From positions 186,001-250,000 of the forward strand of contig JBKPAD010000001.1 of the NCBI GenBank assembly GCA_046726235.1: DNA of 64,000 bases. The letters run 5' to 3'. The notes under the pieces are model-generated. The model ran no database searches, was not told where the DNA came from, and was given only the letters and a program-made list of their open reading frames with translations. This DNA is from Nitricoxidireducens sp046726235 (GTDB lineage Bacteria; Pseudomonadota; Gammaproteobacteria; Burkholderiales; Rhodocyclaceae). Below are positions 57,101 to 63,982 of this stretch, in pieces (position 1 is the first letter of the stretch; every line of letters begins with the position of its first letter). The position numbers and the translations under genes are program-made.

Positions 57101-58008
57101 ACTTCCTCAACAAGCCGATGCCGGCCGGCGTGCCCAGCCGCACCAGCCGCGCGCTGCTCGACATCGAGGACGACGCGCTGATCCCCGTGATCCGCAACCC
57201 GCAGAAGGCCACAGAGGAATCGGATGCCGTCTTCTACTTCCCCGGCTGCGGCTCCGAGCGCCTGTTCTCGCAAGTCGGCCTCGCCACGCAGGCGATGCTC
57301 TACGAGATCGGCGCCGTCACCGTGCTGCCGCCCGGCTACCTGTGCTGCGGCTACCCGCAGACCTCGGCCGGCAACGAAGACCTCGGCCAGGCGATCACGA
57401 CGCAGAACCGCGTGCTGTTCCACCGCGTCGCCAACACGCTCAACTACCTCGACATCAAGACCGTGCTGGTCTCCTGCGGCACCTGCCTCGACCAGCTCGA
57501 GAAGTACCAGTTCGAGCAGATCTTCCCCGGCTGCCGCCTGCTCGACATCCACGAATACCTGCGCGAAAAGGGCGTGCAACTCGACGGCGTCGAGGGCACC
57601 CGCTACATGTACCACGACCCCTGCCACACGCCGATCAAGACCTGCGACCCGATCAAGCTCGTCTCCGAACTCATGGGCGGCAAGGTCGACCTCTCCGACC
57701 GCTGCTGCGGCGAGTCGGGCACGCTGGCTGTCACGCGCCCCGACGTCTCGACGCAGGTGCGCTTCCGCAAGCAGCAGGAAATCGAAGCCGGCGCCGCCAA
57801 GCTAAGAGCCGATGGCTTCGCCGGCGACGTGAAGCTCCTCACCTCATGCCCAAGCTGCCTGCAAGGCCTCACGCGCTACGAACCCGACGCCGACGTCAAG
57901 GCCGACTACGTCGTCGTCGAAATGGCGAAGCACCTGCTGGGGAAGGACTGGCTGGCGAACTACGTCAGCGCGGCGAATGCGGGGGGGATTGAAAGGGTGT
58001 TGCTGTAG
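54157..58008 (+). CDS. Large FAD/4Fe-4S/CCG oxidoreductase (DUF3683-type, D-lactate/glycolate dehydrogenase-like)
   Basis: 1283 residues. An N-terminal DUF3683-like domain (IPYNYTSFSDREIVIRLLGEEMW, about 1-150) precedes a VAO-type FAD domain (IIPRGGGTGYTGG near 191, DPTSADASCIGGNIAMNAGG) and an oxidase C-terminal domain with HMHAGDGNVHTNIPV and GVISGEHGIGITK. Two 4Fe-4S motifs follow near 815 (CLRCGKCKPVC) and 877 (CTVCHKCVKPCP), then CCG repeats with cysteines near 1029, 1063, 1107, 1153, 1182 and 1230. It resembles GlcD-GlcF or Dld-LdhE fused in one chain. The substrate is probably a 2-hydroxyacid. Confidence 0.9.
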   Translation: MSARLREIPYNYTSFSDREIVIRLLGEEMWRVLDTLRSQRVTGRSARMLYEVLGDIWVLRRNPYLEDDLLENPVRRDALVGALKHRLAEIEKRRAGNDAVAQLLAAARKAVADFERWFGDTYDLRKRVLRELARHTRRDNIRFDGLARVSHVTDATDWRVEYPFVVLMPDTEAEVAPLVRGCIALGLTIIPRGGGTGYTGGAVPLTPKSVVINTEKLIDMPAVEETVLPGVSRAYATIRTGAGVVTRRVMDRADEAGLVFACDPTSADASCIGGNIAMNAGGKKAVLWGTALDNLASWRMVTPDGNWLDVERINHNLGKIHDQETATFRLRKSDDAGRQLSEEFLSIPGATFRKAGLGKDVTDKFLAGLPGVQKEGTDGIITSAVWILHKMPPVARTVCLEFFGRVAEAVPSIVEITEYLKTRPGGAILAGLEHLDERYVRAVGYTTKAKRHGRPKMVLIGDIVGDDETAVMRAASEVVRIANSRSGEGFIAVSPEARKKFWLDRARTAAISKHTNAFKVNEDVVIPLPRMGDYCDGIERINIELSIANKIALCNALVDFLAGPLPLHLGDTSVDKKEIIGDRRAQAIEAVAEARDRWQLYLDSLDSPWPPKRRWHPVPPAKPARPSWHPVPHKTATNTVFHKLQDYSVRVSWKRELKPLLETIFDGNAFRPVLEKIDAIHKEVLRDRLFVALHMHAGDGNVHTNIPVNSDRYAMLQTAYKTVDRIMALARQLDGVISGEHGIGITKLEYLSADEMRPFREYKRRIDPEGHFNKGKLMEGADLRDAYTPSFALLGVESLIMEQSEIGKISNQIKDCLRCGKCKPVCSTHVPRANLLYSPRNKILGTGLLVEAFLYEEQTRRGVSLQHFDEFNDVADHCTVCHKCVKPCPVDIDFGDVSIAMRNFLRAQGKKKTPPGTKLAMAFLTAKDPATIKLMRAGMIGLGYKAQRLGHSVAKSLGLIQETVKHPPASTGRPSVKAQVIHFLNKPMPAGVPSRTSRALLDIEDDALIPVIRNPQKATEESDAVFYFPGCGSERLFSQVGLATQAMLYEIGAVTVLPPGYLCCGYPQTSAGNEDLGQAITTQNRVLFHRVANTLNYLDIKTVLVSCGTCLDQLEKYQFEQIFPGCRLLDIHEYLREKGVQLDGVEGTRYMYHDPCHTPIKTCDPIKLVSELMGGKVDLSDRCCGESGTLAVTRPDVSTQVRFRKQQEIEAGAAKLRADGFAGDVKLLTSCPSCLQGLTRYEPDADVKADYVVVEMAKHLLGKDWLANYVSAANAGGIERVLL

Positions 58009-58014
58009 CGCAAG

Positions 58015-58851
58015 TCAGACGCGGTCAAAGAACTCGGGGGTTACCGTCACATCTTCGACGACCCTCTGTCGGACGGTAACGCCCAACTCCAATTCTTTGA
58101 GTTTCGCAACGAGAGCCTCAGCGTCGATTAGGTCGATCGGTGGTGCCCCGTCGCGCTGAGCCTCTCGCCTAGCGTCAGCCGTGAACGAGCCCGTCGTGAT
58201 GACAAGCCCCTTGTCGGCACGACCGACCATCGCCCCACGAAAGTCTCGGATTACTGACGAACCAACGCTGCCCTTGAAGCGTTTGCACTGAAAGATCATG
58301 TGGAACGAAAGTAGCCCACCAATTCGGACTACACCCTTACCATCGATACCGCCATCGCCTGACCGCCCGGTAACCTCGACCTGGATAAATCCAGACTCGC
58401 GTAGCAAACGTTGACACAGTCGCTCGAACGCTTCGGGCGCCATGCCCCTAACGCAGTCGAGAAGCTGCTCTTCCCAACTTGCCTCCTCAGGATCGCTGGC
58501 CTTTGCTTCGGGCTCTTTTTCCTTTTGTTCTTTGCGATCCAGAGCAACCACGAACCGCTTTACTTGATCCTTGTCGATCTTCTTCGTCTTCTGACCTTCT
58601 TGCGTCAGTGCCCAAACGCCTCGCGATGAATTCTCGAGCAAGCCGTACCGCTTAAGGTACGTACGAGCCCAGGCAAGTCTGTAGCTGAACTTGGTCCGGT
58701 TGCCTCTATGAATCTCGGCAAGATCCTTCTCCGACAATTGCAGTAAGGATGCGACTTTGTCTTCCTGCTCCTGGACGGATGCAGAGCCACCCAAGAGCTT
58801 TAAGGCTTCGAGGAGGGGAGCAAGCAGCTCATCGTATTTCGGGACTGTCAT
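58015..58851 (-). CDS. mrr: Mrr-family restriction endonuclease
   Basis: 278 residues. The N-terminal Mrr_N winged helix is MTVPKYDELLAPLLEALKLLGG with RLAWARTYLKRYGLL; the nuclease domain has PEAFERLCQRLLRESGF, GDGGIDGKGVV and FQCKRFKGSVG (D-QxK catalytic core of the PD-(D/E)XK fold). Mrr cuts DNA with foreign methylation. Base composition is clearly less GC-rich than its neighbours (for example 58500-58620), indicating transfer. The stop lies 6 bp from the convergent oxidoreductase stop. Confidence 0.88.
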   Translation of the reverse strand: MTVPKYDELLAPLLEALKLLGGSASVQEQEDKVASLLQLSEKDLAEIHRGNRTKFSYRLAWARTYLKRYGLLENSSRGVWALTQEGQKTKKIDKDQVKRFVVALDRKEQKEKEPEAKASDPEEASWEEQLLDCVRGMAPEAFERLCQRLLRESGFIQVEVTGRSGDGGIDGKGVVRIGGLLSFHMIFQCKRFKGSVGSSVIRDFRGAMVGRADKGLVITTGSFTADARREAQRDGAPPIDLIDAEALVAKLKELELGVTVRQRVVEDVTVTPEFFDRV

Positions 58852-58924
58852 ATGGTCGCCTGTCGGGGTAGCAATCGCCGGCAAGCATACTATGCAGGCG
58901 CCATCAACGGAGATGGAGCAGGCC

Positions 58925-59096
58925 AAGGTCAGGGTTGCCGCCGATTTTGTGCCCGCCGCCGCGGCACGTCGTCGGACGGGGAAGTCCGGGCGCGCTGTTC
59001 GAGCGCAGCGAGTTTGCGCGACCGGCCGGCCGGCGGCGCGGCGCAAGGGGACCCGAAGGGCGGGCGCGCATGAGGCGGCGACCCTGCCCTTGACCT
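58925..59096. repeat. Degenerate inverted-repeat element (MITE-like)
   Basis: Imperfect inverted arms: left 58925-58957 (AGGTCAGGGTTGCCGCC then GTGCCCGCC) and right 59060-59096 (reverse complement AGGTCAAGGGCAGGGTCGCCGCC then GCGCCCGCC). Inside is a very GC-rich core (GACCGGCCGGCCGG). No convincing coding potential. It occupies the gap between mrr and hepT. Confidence 0.5.
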
Positions 59097-59137
59097 GCGG
59101 CGGTCGCACTCAGTCGGTTTGTCTTCCGGAAGGACGC

Positions 59138-59491
59138 TCAGGCTAGCTTCGTCTTGAGCGCCGAAAGCATCTCCAGCAGCGCGGGAACATCGTCGCGCAC
59201 GATGCTCCACAAGGTGTCGTTGTCGATTCCGAGGTAGCCGTGTATCAGGCGGTTGCGCGTGGCGATGACCTGCCGCCACGGAATTTCGGCATGCTGCAAG
59301 CGCAGTGCTTCCGGAATATGCGTAGCCGCTTCGCCGATCAATTCGAGGTTCCGCACGGTGGCGTCGTAATTCAGGCCGCTGCCGACGAACGACTCCTGGT
59401 CGAAGCCTTCGGTGTAGGCAACCACCTTTTCGGCGAAGCCGATCATGTCGTCGAGATAGAACCGCCACTCGCGCGCAGCGGCGTCAGACAC
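59138..59491 (-). CDS. hepT: HepT-like HEPN ribonuclease toxin
   Basis: A 117-residue DUF86/HEPN protein. The active site RNRLIHGYLGID has the Rx4H ribonuclease motif followed by Tyr, the residue AMPylated by the antitoxin in HepT/MntA systems. Preceding segments ELIGEAATHIP and WRQVIATRN are typical. It overlaps the mntA end by 8 bp. The cognate antitoxin is immediately upstream. Confidence 0.92.
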   Translation of the reverse strand: MSDAAAREWRFYLDDMIGFAEKVVAYTEGFDQESFVGSGLNYDATVRNLELIGEAATHIPEALRLQHAEIPWRQVIATRNRLIHGYLGIDNDTLWSIVRDDVPALLEMLSALKTKLA

Positions 59492-59810
59492 GAACCGCCT
59501 CTTTCTCGATGAACGGGCGCAGTTCCGCGCGCAACGCTTTTTCGGTCACCAGATCAACGGCGCAGCCGAAGAGGTCTTCCAGGTAGAACTGAACGCCGAA
59601 GTAGCGTGCCGATGTCGCCGGACCATCGAACGCGACCAGGACGTCGACGTCGCTGCCGACCTTGGCATCGTCACGGACCGTCGATCCGAACAGGGCGAGT
59701 TGCGTCACCCCGTACCGGTCAGCGAGGACGGACTTGCTTCGGGCCAACAGATCGATTGCGTCGGATCGCTTCAAGGAATTCGCCTTGCGAGACGGCTCCA
59801 ATCGGAGCAT
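59484..59810 (-). CDS. mntA: MntA-like minimal nucleotidyltransferase antitoxin
   Basis: 108 residues from ATG 59810; a TTG at 59774 (LKRSDAIDLL) with AAGG upstream is a reasonable alternative and fits the family N-terminus better. The nucleotidyltransferase motif is LALFGSTVRDDAKVGSDVDVLVAF (GSx10DxD). The third acidic residue is in CAVDLVT. It neutralises HepT by adding AMP to the Tyr of Rx4HxY. Confidence 0.92.
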   Translation of the reverse strand: MLRLEPSRKANSLKRSDAIDLLARSKSVLADRYGVTQLALFGSTVRDDAKVGSDVDVLVAFDGPATSARYFGVQFYLEDLFGCAVDLVTEKALRAELRPFIEKEAVRV

Positions 59811-59854
59811 TGGGTGATTCTACCGCTCTGCCTCGACAGCCTCGCAAGGCCGGC

Positions 59855-60451
59855 TCACGCGAGCCTTGCTATGACCATTCGCGCGTCCGCCTCGACCCAA
59901 ACGCTCTCCCCATTCCTGCGCTTGTGGTTGAGGATCGTGCTGCGCGGTACGCCTTCGATGTGCCGCGTGACGACGTCCATGACCCAGCCGTGCGTGACGA
60001 CGAGCACGCGCTCGCCGGGGTGCTGGGCGCCGATGTCCATGAAGGCGCCGAGCACGCGGTCGGCGAATTCGTCCATGGTTTCGCCCTCCTCGAATTCGGC
60101 GGCGGGATTGCGGCGCAGGATCTGCTGCAGCAGCAGCGGGTTCAGGTCGGCGAGTTCGCTCTTGGGAACGCCCTGGATGGCGCCGAAGTGCCGCTCCCTG
60201 ATGCCCTCGTGCACCGAGGGCGCCGGAAGCGCCAGGTCGGCGGCGATGATCTCGGCGGTCTCGCCGGCGCGGACCAGCGGGCTGGTCCATACGGCGGCGA
60301 AGCCGGCAGCGGCGAAAGAAGAAGCCATCTCCCGCGCCTGGCGCCGGCCCTGCTCGTTGATCGGCACGTCGATCCAGCCTTGCAGGATGCCGCTGACGTT
60401 CCAGTCGGTTTCGCCGTGGCGGGTGACGCAGATGTGCGCGGGCCGGTTCAT
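59855..60451 (-). CDS. Histidine phosphatase family protein (phosphoglycerate mutase-like)
   Basis: 198 residues. ICVTRHGETDWNVSG carries the phospho-accepting His in RHG, WTSPLVRAGETAEII the second Arg, GIRERHFGAIQG the Glu, and VVTHGWVMDVV the second His. Too short for a cofactor-dependent mutase with full specificity; likely a general phosphatase. Stands alone on the minus strand. Confidence 0.9.
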   Translation of the reverse strand: MNRPAHICVTRHGETDWNVSGILQGWIDVPINEQGRRQAREMASSFAAAGFAAVWTSPLVRAGETAEIIAADLALPAPSVHEGIRERHFGAIQGVPKSELADLNPLLLQQILRRNPAAEFEEGETMDEFADRVLGAFMDIGAQHPGERVLVVTHGWVMDVVTRHIEGVPRSTILNHKRRNGESVWVEADARMVIARLA

Positions 60452-60492
60452 GGCCGCGCATGTTACCGGAGCGCGGCCGGGCTACGGGACGG

Positions 60493-60870
60493 CTATCGGC
60501 TGCCGAACAGCACGTCCCAGCGCATCAGCCGGAACGGCATGTCGAAGCCGCGCTTGCGGGTGCAGTGGGCAAGCTGTTCGTGCAGTTGCGCGTCGAGCGC
60601 GGCTTCGTCGACGGCGCAGCCGGCGAGCGTCCGGCTGCAATGGCTGCAATGGCGGAAGTCGGCGCCGACTTCCGGCTCGCAGAACCTGCGGTGGAGTTGC
60701 GCCAGCTGGCGCCCGACGGCGCAGCAGCCGAGTTCCGCGCAGGCGACGCAGAGCTTTGTCAGCCCGCGCGCCTTGCCGCGCACGTTGATCTTATGCACTT
60801 CCTCCTCGGAGTAGAGGAAGTCCGGTCGGGCCGTTTCCTCGGGCCGGCGGTCGGGGAAGGATGCAGTCAT
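60493..60870 (-). CDS. Cys-rich hypothetical protein (125 aa)
   Basis: ATG 60870 with GGAGAGAG upstream. Nine cysteines in three groups: LCVACAELGCCAVG, then RRFCEPEVGADFRHCSHCSRTLAGC, then AHC. The CxxC pairs suggest metal binding, zinc or Fe-S. No signal peptide. Family not recognised. The next gene ahead on the strand is a small disordered protein. Confidence 0.7.
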   Translation of the reverse strand: MTASFPDRRPEETARPDFLYSEEEVHKINVRGKARGLTKLCVACAELGCCAVGRQLAQLHRRFCEPEVGADFRHCSHCSRTLAGCAVDEAALDAQLHEQLAHCTRKRGFDMPFRLMRWDVLFGSR

Positions 60871-60939
60871 GGCGCTCTCTCCGTCGTCTTTATGCGCTGT
60901 ATAGCCCGGCACGCCGATCGCGCCAATACGTGCTCGCCC

Positions 60940-61137
60940 TCAGCCGGTGCCCTGGCCTCCGATGCGGGTGGTTTCGAGGGCGGGATCCTTGTCCGCCTCG
61001 TCCTCGGGCTGGCTGGGCTTCTTGAAGGGCTTCAACTGGTCGAGGCGTGTATCGGGGTTTTCCCGCTTGGCGGGATCGTCGGGTTTGCCGGTCTCGGCAA
61101 GGCCGTCGGGCTTCGGTGCTTTTGGCTTTTCGGGCAT
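60940..61137 (-). CDS. Small disordered charged protein (65 aa)
   Basis: An excellent ribosome-binding site (AAAGGAGG five bases before ATG 61137) supports this gene. The protein is Pro/Lys/Asp/Glu-rich (MPEKPKAPKPDGLAETGKPDD) with no hydrophobic core, so intrinsically disordered. Function unknown. Confidence 0.6.
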   Translation of the reverse strand: MPEKPKAPKPDGLAETGKPDDPAKRENPDTRLDQLKPFKKPSQPEDEADKDPALETTRIGGQGTG

Positions 61138-61250
61138 AGGGCCTCCTTTGCCGGCGCAAGGTAGCGCATCGCCCCGTCGGCATCTGTGCCACGCCTCGCG
61201 CTCGGGAACGGGGCTTGCCCGCCGAGGGCGAACACCTCCGGAGTATGAAC

Positions 61251-61826
61251 ATGCAGACCCAACCCGGCCAGCCGCTGCGCGGCAAGCGCGTCGCCGTCCT
61301 CATGACCGACGGCGTGGAACAGATCGAATACGTCCAGCCCCGCACCTTCCTCGAGCAGAAGGGAGCGCACGTGACGCTCATCGCGCCGAAGGCGAAAGGC
61401 GAGTCCGTGCAGGGATTCAACCACCTGTCGCCGGGCGACCGCTTCGCCGTCGAGCTGAACGTCCATGACGCGCGCGCCGAGCAGTTCGACGCCCTGCTGC
61501 TGCCCGGCGGCGTCGCCAACCCGGACCGGCTGCGGCTCAGCCGCACGGCGATCAGCTTCATCCGCGAATTCGCGCGCCAGGACAAGCCCATCGCGGCCAT
61601 CTGCCACGGCCCCTGGACGCTGATCGACGCCGGCATCGTCAAGGGCCGGCGCCTGACGAGCTGGCCGAGCCTGAAGGAGGACCTGCGCAACGCGGGCGCC
61701 GAATGGAGCGACGAGCCGGTGGTCGTCGACGGCAAGCTCGTCACCAGCCGCAAGCCGGACGACCTGCCGGCCTTCGACCAGGCGCTGTTGCACGAACTTG
61801 CGGAAACGGCGGAAGCCGCCGTGTAA
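61251..61826 (+). CDS. PfpI/DJ-1 family type 1 glutamine amidotransferase-like protein
   Basis: 191 residues. RVAVLMTDGVEQIEYVQP opens the fold, LLLPGGVANPD is the Glu/Gly loop region, and AAICHGPWTLIDAG carries nucleophile Cys118 with adjacent His. TSWPSLKEDLRNAGAEW is typical of PfpI. ATG 61251 is preferred over 61245, as GGAG lies 7 bases upstream. Members act as glyoxalases or stress proteases/deglycases; specificity is unknown. Confidence 0.9.
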   Translation: MQTQPGQPLRGKRVAVLMTDGVEQIEYVQPRTFLEQKGAHVTLIAPKAKGESVQGFNHLSPGDRFAVELNVHDARAEQFDALLLPGGVANPDRLRLSRTAISFIREFARQDKPIAAICHGPWTLIDAGIVKGRRLTSWPSLKEDLRNAGAEWSDEPVVVDGKLVTSRKPDDLPAFDQALLHELAETAEAAV

Positions 61827-61839
61827 GGAAGGGAGCCGT

Positions 61840-62310
61840 TCAGTCGGCCAGGGCGAGCCCGCCGAGCCGGCGCGCGGCGATCTTGACCTGGCGCAGCGTG
61901 ATCGCCGCAGCCAGCCGCGATGGACTGGAGGCGAAGACGATGCCGCAGGGCAGCGCCGTGCCGCCGCACATCACGGCCGCGGCCAGCCTGCCGGTCATGG
62001 CCATGTCGAAGGGGACCGTGTGCAGCGGGATGATGACGACGCTGTCCGCCAGGTCGGCCGCATGGTTCCACACCTTGTGCACGGCTTCCGGCAGGCGCGG
62101 ATCGGTCGCGGCGACGGCGCGCACGGCGGCGGCCTCGCCGAGCCGGCAGCGCACGGAGACCCCGCCGTCGTACCAGCAATGCCAGACGGTCGCGTCCTCG
62201 GGAATCTCAAGATTGACGTATTCGTCGACCGCCACCGCCGGACCGCGCGCGGTGGCCGTGCCGGAGGCCAGCCCGGCCATCATGACGAGGAGGATGCCGG
62301 CCCGTCTCAT
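61840..62310 (-). CDS. Secreted hypothetical protein (156 aa)
   Basis: Signal peptide MRRAGILLVMMAGLASGTATA. Four mature cysteines (HCWYDGGVSVRC and VMCGGTALPC) suggest two disulfides in the periplasm. No family recognised. Start ATG 62310 overlaps the STAS-like gene stop (ATGA), so the two are co-translated. Convergent with the PfpI gene. Confidence 0.65.
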   Translation of the reverse strand: MRRAGILLVMMAGLASGTATARGPAVAVDEYVNLEIPEDATVWHCWYDGGVSVRCRLGEAAAVRAVAATDPRLPEAVHKVWNHAADLADSVVIIPLHTVPFDMAMTGRLAAAVMCGGTALPCGIVFASSPSRLAAAITLRQVKIAARRLGGLALAD

Positions 62311-62630
62311 CGCGCCGACCTCGGGCAGGTCCATCCGGACGCCTGCGGCGAGGCGCACTGGCCGCAGACGCCGAACAGCTCGAAGTGTTCGATCAGGCGT
62401 TCGGAACAGCCGTGGAATTCGACGGTCGGCAACCGCTGCTGGGCAGTCCGGACGATGCCGATGCCGCCGTAATCGACGCCGATGCAGGCTTCGACGTCCA
62501 GGCGCAGCGGCAGGCCGGTATCGCGAGCAGCCGCGCAGGCGGCGCGCAGGGTTTCCCAGACGCCGACGCCCAGCTTGCCGTCGATGCGGACGGCAATGTG
62601 GTCTTCGTGCTCGGAGAAGGTGGCGGCCAT
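62307..62630 (-). CDS. STAS-like domain protein (107 aa)
   Basis: MAATFSEHEDHIAVRIDGKLGVGVWETLRAACAAARDTGLPLRLDVEACIGVDYGGIGIV has the strand-helix-strand order of STAS/MlaB-like proteins, but the phospho-acceptor Ser is not obvious (VDYGGIG). The C-terminus is cysteine-containing (ELFGVCGQC). Cytoplasmic. Partner unknown. Paired with a secreted protein and divergent from nosD. Confidence 0.65.
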   Translation of the reverse strand: MAATFSEHEDHIAVRIDGKLGVGVWETLRAACAAARDTGLPLRLDVEACIGVDYGGIGIVRTAQQRLPTVEFHGCSERLIEHFELFGVCGQCASPQASGWTCPRSAR

Positions 62631-62739
62631 GAGTCCTCTGCGGCGTGGAGGAAAGCTGCACTGCAATAACAGAAGGTTAGTGGCTGGCGGAGAAACTGTA
62701 AATCCGGCTTTCGACATACGCCCTGCGCGGTTCGGATTC

Positions 62740-62753
62740 TTGATGCGGGCCAA
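62740..62753 (+). promoter_or_regulatory. Weak FNR/DNR-like half-palindrome upstream of nosD
   Basis: TTGAT, GCGG, GCCAA: a perfect left half of the FNR box (TTGAT-N4-ATCAA) with a degenerate right half, 36 bases before the likely nosD start. nos genes are often under FNR/DNR control. Confidence 0.25.
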
Positions 62754-62788
62754 AGCGGACGGCATCGGTGCCGATGACAATGGGCAGG

Positions 62789-63982
62789 ATGAGGATTTTC
62801 TCCCTGGCGCTTCTGCTGGCCCTGCCTGCGGCGGCGCAGCAACCGCTCCAGCCGCTGATCGACGCGACGCCGGCCGGCGGCACGCTGCGGCTGCCTCCGG
62901 GCAACTATGTCGGGCCGGCGCTCATCGAGCGGCCGATGAGCGTCGACGGCGGCGGCAAGGCGGTCGTGGACGCCGGCGGCCGCGGCACGGTGCTGACGCT
63001 GCGGGCAAGCGGCGCCACGCTGCGCGGTCTGGTGCTGGAGAACAGCGGCGCCACGCACGACGGCATCGACGCCGGCCTGCAGATCGAGGGCGACGACAAT
63101 CTCGTCGAGGGCAACGCGATCGACGATGCGCTGTTCGGCATCCACATTCGCCAGGGCAACCGCAATCGCGTCGTCGGCAACCGCGTGCGCGGCAAGGATC
63201 TGCCGCTGGGCCTGCGCGGCGACGGGTTGCGGCTGTGGAACAGCCGCCACAACCGCGTCGAGGGCAACCGCTTCCTGCGCGTGCGTGACCTCACGCTCGC
63301 CAACTCGCCCGACAACCGCATCGCCGGCAACCGCCTCGACGACGCGCGCTACGGCATGCACATCGTGTTCTCGCCGCGCACGCTGGTGGAGGGCAACCGC
63401 ATCGCCGGCACCGGCACGGGCATCGTCGTGATGTACTCGGAGAACGTCGTCGTGCGCAGGAACTCGATCGCCCATGCGCTCGAAGGCGGCGGCGCGGGCG
63501 TCGCCTTCAAGGACAGCGGCGAGGGCCTGATCGAGAACAACGACATCCTCCACTGTGCGGTCGGGCTGCAGGCAAACACGCCGCTCAATGCCGAGCGCGT
63601 GCTGACGATCCGCGGCAACCGCTTCGCCCACAACGTGGTCGGCATTTCGTTCTACGGCGAGAAAGGCGGCCACCACATCGTCGGCAACCGCTTCGAGAAC
63701 AACCTGACGCAGGTGATGACGAGCGCCGCGGGCGTCGGCTCGGCCAACGTATGGGAAGGCAATGCCTGGAGCGACTATCAGGGCTTCGATCGCGACGGCG
63801 ACGGCGTCGGCGACACGCCGCACGAGCTCAACGCCTACGCCGACCGCATCTGGATGGAACTGCCGAAGGCGAAGTTCTTCGCCAACTCGCCGCTGTTCGA
63901 GCTGATCGACTTCCTCGAGCGCCTGGCGCCGTTTTCCGCACCCTCGCCGATCCTGCGCGACCCCGCGCCACGCGTGCGCTGA
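62789..63982 (+). CDS. nosD: NosD, periplasmic copper-centre maturation protein of nitrous oxide reductase
   Basis: 397 residues from ATG 62789 (other in-frame starts at 62780 and 62774). Signal peptide MRIFSLALLLALPAAAQ. The body is a right-handed beta-helix of CASH repeats with recurrent N-x-V/I-x-G-N units (NLVEGNAIDD, NRVVGNRVRG, NRVEGNRFLR, HHIVGNRFENN). Ends near RLAPFSAP. NosD works with NosF/NosY to mature the Cu_Z site of NosZ. The remaining nos genes presumably follow beyond the window; none lies upstream. Confidence 0.92.
   Translation: MRIFSLALLLALPAAAQQPLQPLIDATPAGGTLRLPPGNYVGPALIERPMSVDGGGKAVVDAGGRGTVLTLRASGATLRGLVLENSGATHDGIDAGLQIEGDDNLVEGNAIDDALFGIHIRQGNRNRVVGNRVRGKDLPLGLRGDGLRLWNSRHNRVEGNRFLRVRDLTLANSPDNRIAGNRLDDARYGMHIVFSPRTLVEGNRIAGTGTGIVVMYSENVVVRRNSIAHALEGGGAGVAFKDSGEGLIENNDILHCAVGLQANTPLNAERVLTIRGNRFAHNVVGISFYGEKGGHHIVGNRFENNLTQVMTSAAGVGSANVWEGNAWSDYQGFDRDGDGVGDTPHELNAYADRIWMELPKAKFFANSPLFELIDFLERLAPFSAPSPILRDPAPRVR

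Noticed and set aside
54124..57627. A 1167-codon open frame antisense to the FAD/Fe-S oxidoreductase
   Set aside because: Same shadow effect of GC-rich codon usage; no recognisable domain and no ribosome-binding site.
58929..59468. A 179-codon minus-strand frame spanning the repeat and hepT
   Set aside because: It is out of frame with hepT, Arg/Pro-rich and explained by the repeat element plus the hepT shadow.
62740..62753. A confident FNR/DNR operator for nosD
   Set aside because: Only the left half (TTGAT) matches; the right half is GCCAA instead of ATCAA, so it is kept only as a weak candidate.
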